Assembly: GCA_002392765.1 (NCBI GenBank)
Contig: DGHT01000004.1
Coordinates: forward strand, 1-13,142
Length of the DNA stretch: 13,142 bases
DNA from: Verrucomicrobia bacterium UBA3841
GTDB taxonomy: Bacteria; Verrucomicrobiota; Kiritimatiellia; RFP12; UBA1067
Reading direction: 5' to 3'
Positions 11,641 to 13,142 of this stretch are shown here, in pieces. Each line of letters opens with the position of its first letter. Position 1 is the first letter of the stretch. The notes under the pieces are model-generated. The model was not told where the DNA came from. It did no database searches and worked only from the letters and a program-made list of their open reading frames with translations. Position numbers and translations under genes: made by a program.

Positions 11641-13142
11641 TTATCTGTGAAATAATATACCTCTGCGGACGCCGCTCCTGAAAAAGCCGACATCCACTAG
11701 ACCGTCATCTCCATCTTCCGTGAATCCGTATATGGAGCCCGATGAAATATCGCGTCGGTCCGGTTCGCCGTTTCCGCACATCAAGAGACGTTTAATCAGC
11801 AGTTTCTGATCGTCTGCCGCCCTATAGTAGCGACAACCGGTTCCGTTGTTCCAGTCCAACGGTGCGTGCGATTCGGACAAGACAGAATCGGGAATATCTA
11901 TCTCAGGTTGGTGTTTCATGCAAGGATAGACATCCGCGCATCCAAACGCGTGTCCAAGTTCATGTGCCAGAGTCAATGCATTGGCGCTCTTGGACATGAC
12001 AATTCCGTAAGCATCGTGATTTGCACTTACGCCTTTACCCACTTTGTCGACAAAATAGATTTCGAGACCTCCGGTATTTCGCTCAACATCCACCAGTTCT
12101 TGCCGTAAAAACCTGTCACATTTTTTTGTTATTTGATTGCGGATGTCAAGCCAAGCAGCAATATTTGTATATGAAATTTCATCTACATAGAACGACACCC
12201 CTATCTGCTCATAGATTTTGTTCACGCCTTCAACAAGATTGCTTACCGAACTGGCATTGCTCGCATAGTACATCCCATTATCATTCCCGACAATCCACAC
12301 CGTCAGCTTCACCGCGAGCGGCTCCACGACAAACGCCGAAACCGTAGGCGGTCGGCTGCGGCAGTCGTCGATTTGCGCTTGAAGCGTGACGCGCTGGCCG
12401 GGAACGCCGGAGGCCACACGAACGCGCGGCCCCGTGCTACCTCCAACAAACTGCGCATTGCCCTCGACTATCGACCAGACAATCTCCGATGACGGCGGCG
12501 TCACATCGTCGAACTCCAGTGCAAAGCACGCATTGGTGCCTACGACTATCCCGGACGGATTGCAGAGGTCTCCGTTGTCGAAGAGCGAATTGTTTATCAC
12601 ATTCAGATTTGGGCTGTAGATGGCAAAATCGTGCGAATCCGACATTTGCTGGACATCGTTCGAGTCGCGCCATTTCAACTCAAGCGACGCAAAATTACGG
12701 CCTATGGTTTCCAATCCTTCGACATACAATACCTTGCAAGGAGTCTCCTCGACATCCCATGTCAACGGAAGCGAAACCTGTTCCGACCTGTTGCTGTTCT
12801 GCCATATTGCCACAAATTCGCGGGGAAACGCATCAAGTGTCAGCGTTCCGTTCGTCGCGACTGGCGAAAACAAACCCGCCGTCAACCGCACGATGTCCGA
12901 AGGTTCCGCGCTGCCGCCGTTGTTCGTGAAAAGCGTTCTCGGCATATCGAGAACAAGACGCGGACTTCCGGGTTCATACCCCAAATCTCCGTGCCAAATG
13001 CAGGGACACCATCCCGACCAGTCGAACAAACGGGAATATCCTCCCCATATCGCAATCACAGAAATATCATGCCAATATCCGCCGCAATAGCAGTTTCCAG
13101 AGCAGACCCAGGAGAAGCCGACTTCGTTCGTAATGCATGAGC
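11641..13142 (-). CDS. Partial large secreted protein with zinc metallopeptidase domain
   Basis: The frame is open to the right edge, so the N-terminus is missing; 499 residues are visible. The GTG at 13059 is only an internal codon, as 27 more residues lie upstream without a stop. The first 50 visible residues are Cys- and Trp-rich. Ig-like beta regions follow (around FDDVTPPSSEIVWSIVEG and QRVTLQAQI), then a peptidase-like domain. AHELGHAFGCAD (11932-11967) is an HExxHxxGxxD zinc site, and LLMCGNG about 60 residues later could supply the metzincin Met-turn (Met at 11779-11781). The Asp third ligand recalls snapalysin (M7) rather than the usual His. The overall architecture, Ig-like stretches followed by a C-terminal zincin, suggests a cell-surface or secreted peptidase. 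It is followed 20 bases on by an exported helical protein gene. Confidence 0.8.
   Translation of the reverse strand, partial: SCITNEVGFSWVCSGNCYCGGYWHDISVIAIWGGYSRLFDWSGWCPCIWHGDLGYEPGSPRLVLDMPRTLFTNNGGSAEPSDIVRLTAGLFSPVATNGTLTLDAFPREFVAIWQNSNRSEQVSLPLTWDVEETPCKVLYVEGLETIGRNFASLELKWRDSNDVQQMSDSHDFAIYSPNLNVINNSLFDNGDLCNPSGIVVGTNACFALEFDDVTPPSSEIVWSIVEGNAQFVGGSTGPRVRVASGVPGQRVTLQAQIDDCRSRPPTVSAFVVEPLAVKLTVWIVGNDNGMYYASNASSVSNLVEGVNKIYEQIGVSFYVDEISYTNIAAWLDIRNQITKKCDRFLRQELVDVERNTGGLEIYFVDKVGKGVSANHDAYGIVMSKSANALTLAHELGHAFGCADVYPCMKHQPEIDIPDSVLSESHAPLDWNNGTGCRYYRAADDQKLLIKRLLMCGNGEPDRRDISSGSIYGFTEDGDDGLVDVGFFRSGVRRGILFHR

Noticed and set aside
13057..13059. GTG at 13059 as start of the peptidase-like protein
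   Set aside because: The frame continues without a stop to the window edge through a further 27 Cys-rich residues; there is no signal peptide after the GTG.

Overview
The window looks like a chromosomal segment from an uncultured, probably gut- or sediment-associated bacterium of the PVC superphylum, most likely Kiritimatiellota or a relative. This placement is an inference. It rests on large secreted beta-rich proteins of the kind common in that group, on sparse extended -10 promoters, and on intergenic repeat tracts; no rRNA or marker gene is present to test it.

Layout. The left end (1-472, minus) holds the start of a membrane-anchored or secreted protein that runs off the edge. Next comes a 481-base gene-poor stretch (473-953) packed with repeats: a long inverted repeat of the CGCAAAG type, a two-module interspersed repeat (here called X and Y) and an 8-bp-period tandem tract. 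A secreted GH16 glucanase-like enzyme (954-1811, minus) and a 656-residue secreted beta-sandwich-rich protein (1962-3932, plus) diverge from a short region with an extended -10 promoter for each.

The centre (3952-10646) is a complete tryptophan operon: promoter, a short leader peptide with tandem Trp codons, an attenuator, then trpE, a fused trpGD, trpC, trpB, trpA and trpF. All seven activities from chorismate to tryptophan are present, and trpF is last. The genes are tightly coupled (ATGA overlaps at E/GD, GD/C and A/F; one base between B and A). The exception is trpC-trpB, where a 79-base spacer is built almost wholly of two different 7-bp-period tandem repeats and leaves trpB without a visible Shine-Dalgarno sequence.

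The right part carries a second copy of the X/Y repeat with modules in the opposite order, again next to 8-bp-period tracts (10671-10867). Two minus-strand genes follow that probably form an operon: the C-terminal 499 residues of a large secreted protein with an HExxHxxGxxD zinc-peptidase motif, and a 250-residue exported helical-repeat protein.

The most notable points are the classical Trp-codon attenuator, the modular repeat family (one copy of which lies in frame inside a coding sequence), and tandem tracts sitting directly after stop codons. No CRISPR array, tRNA, rRNA, transposase or phage gene was seen.
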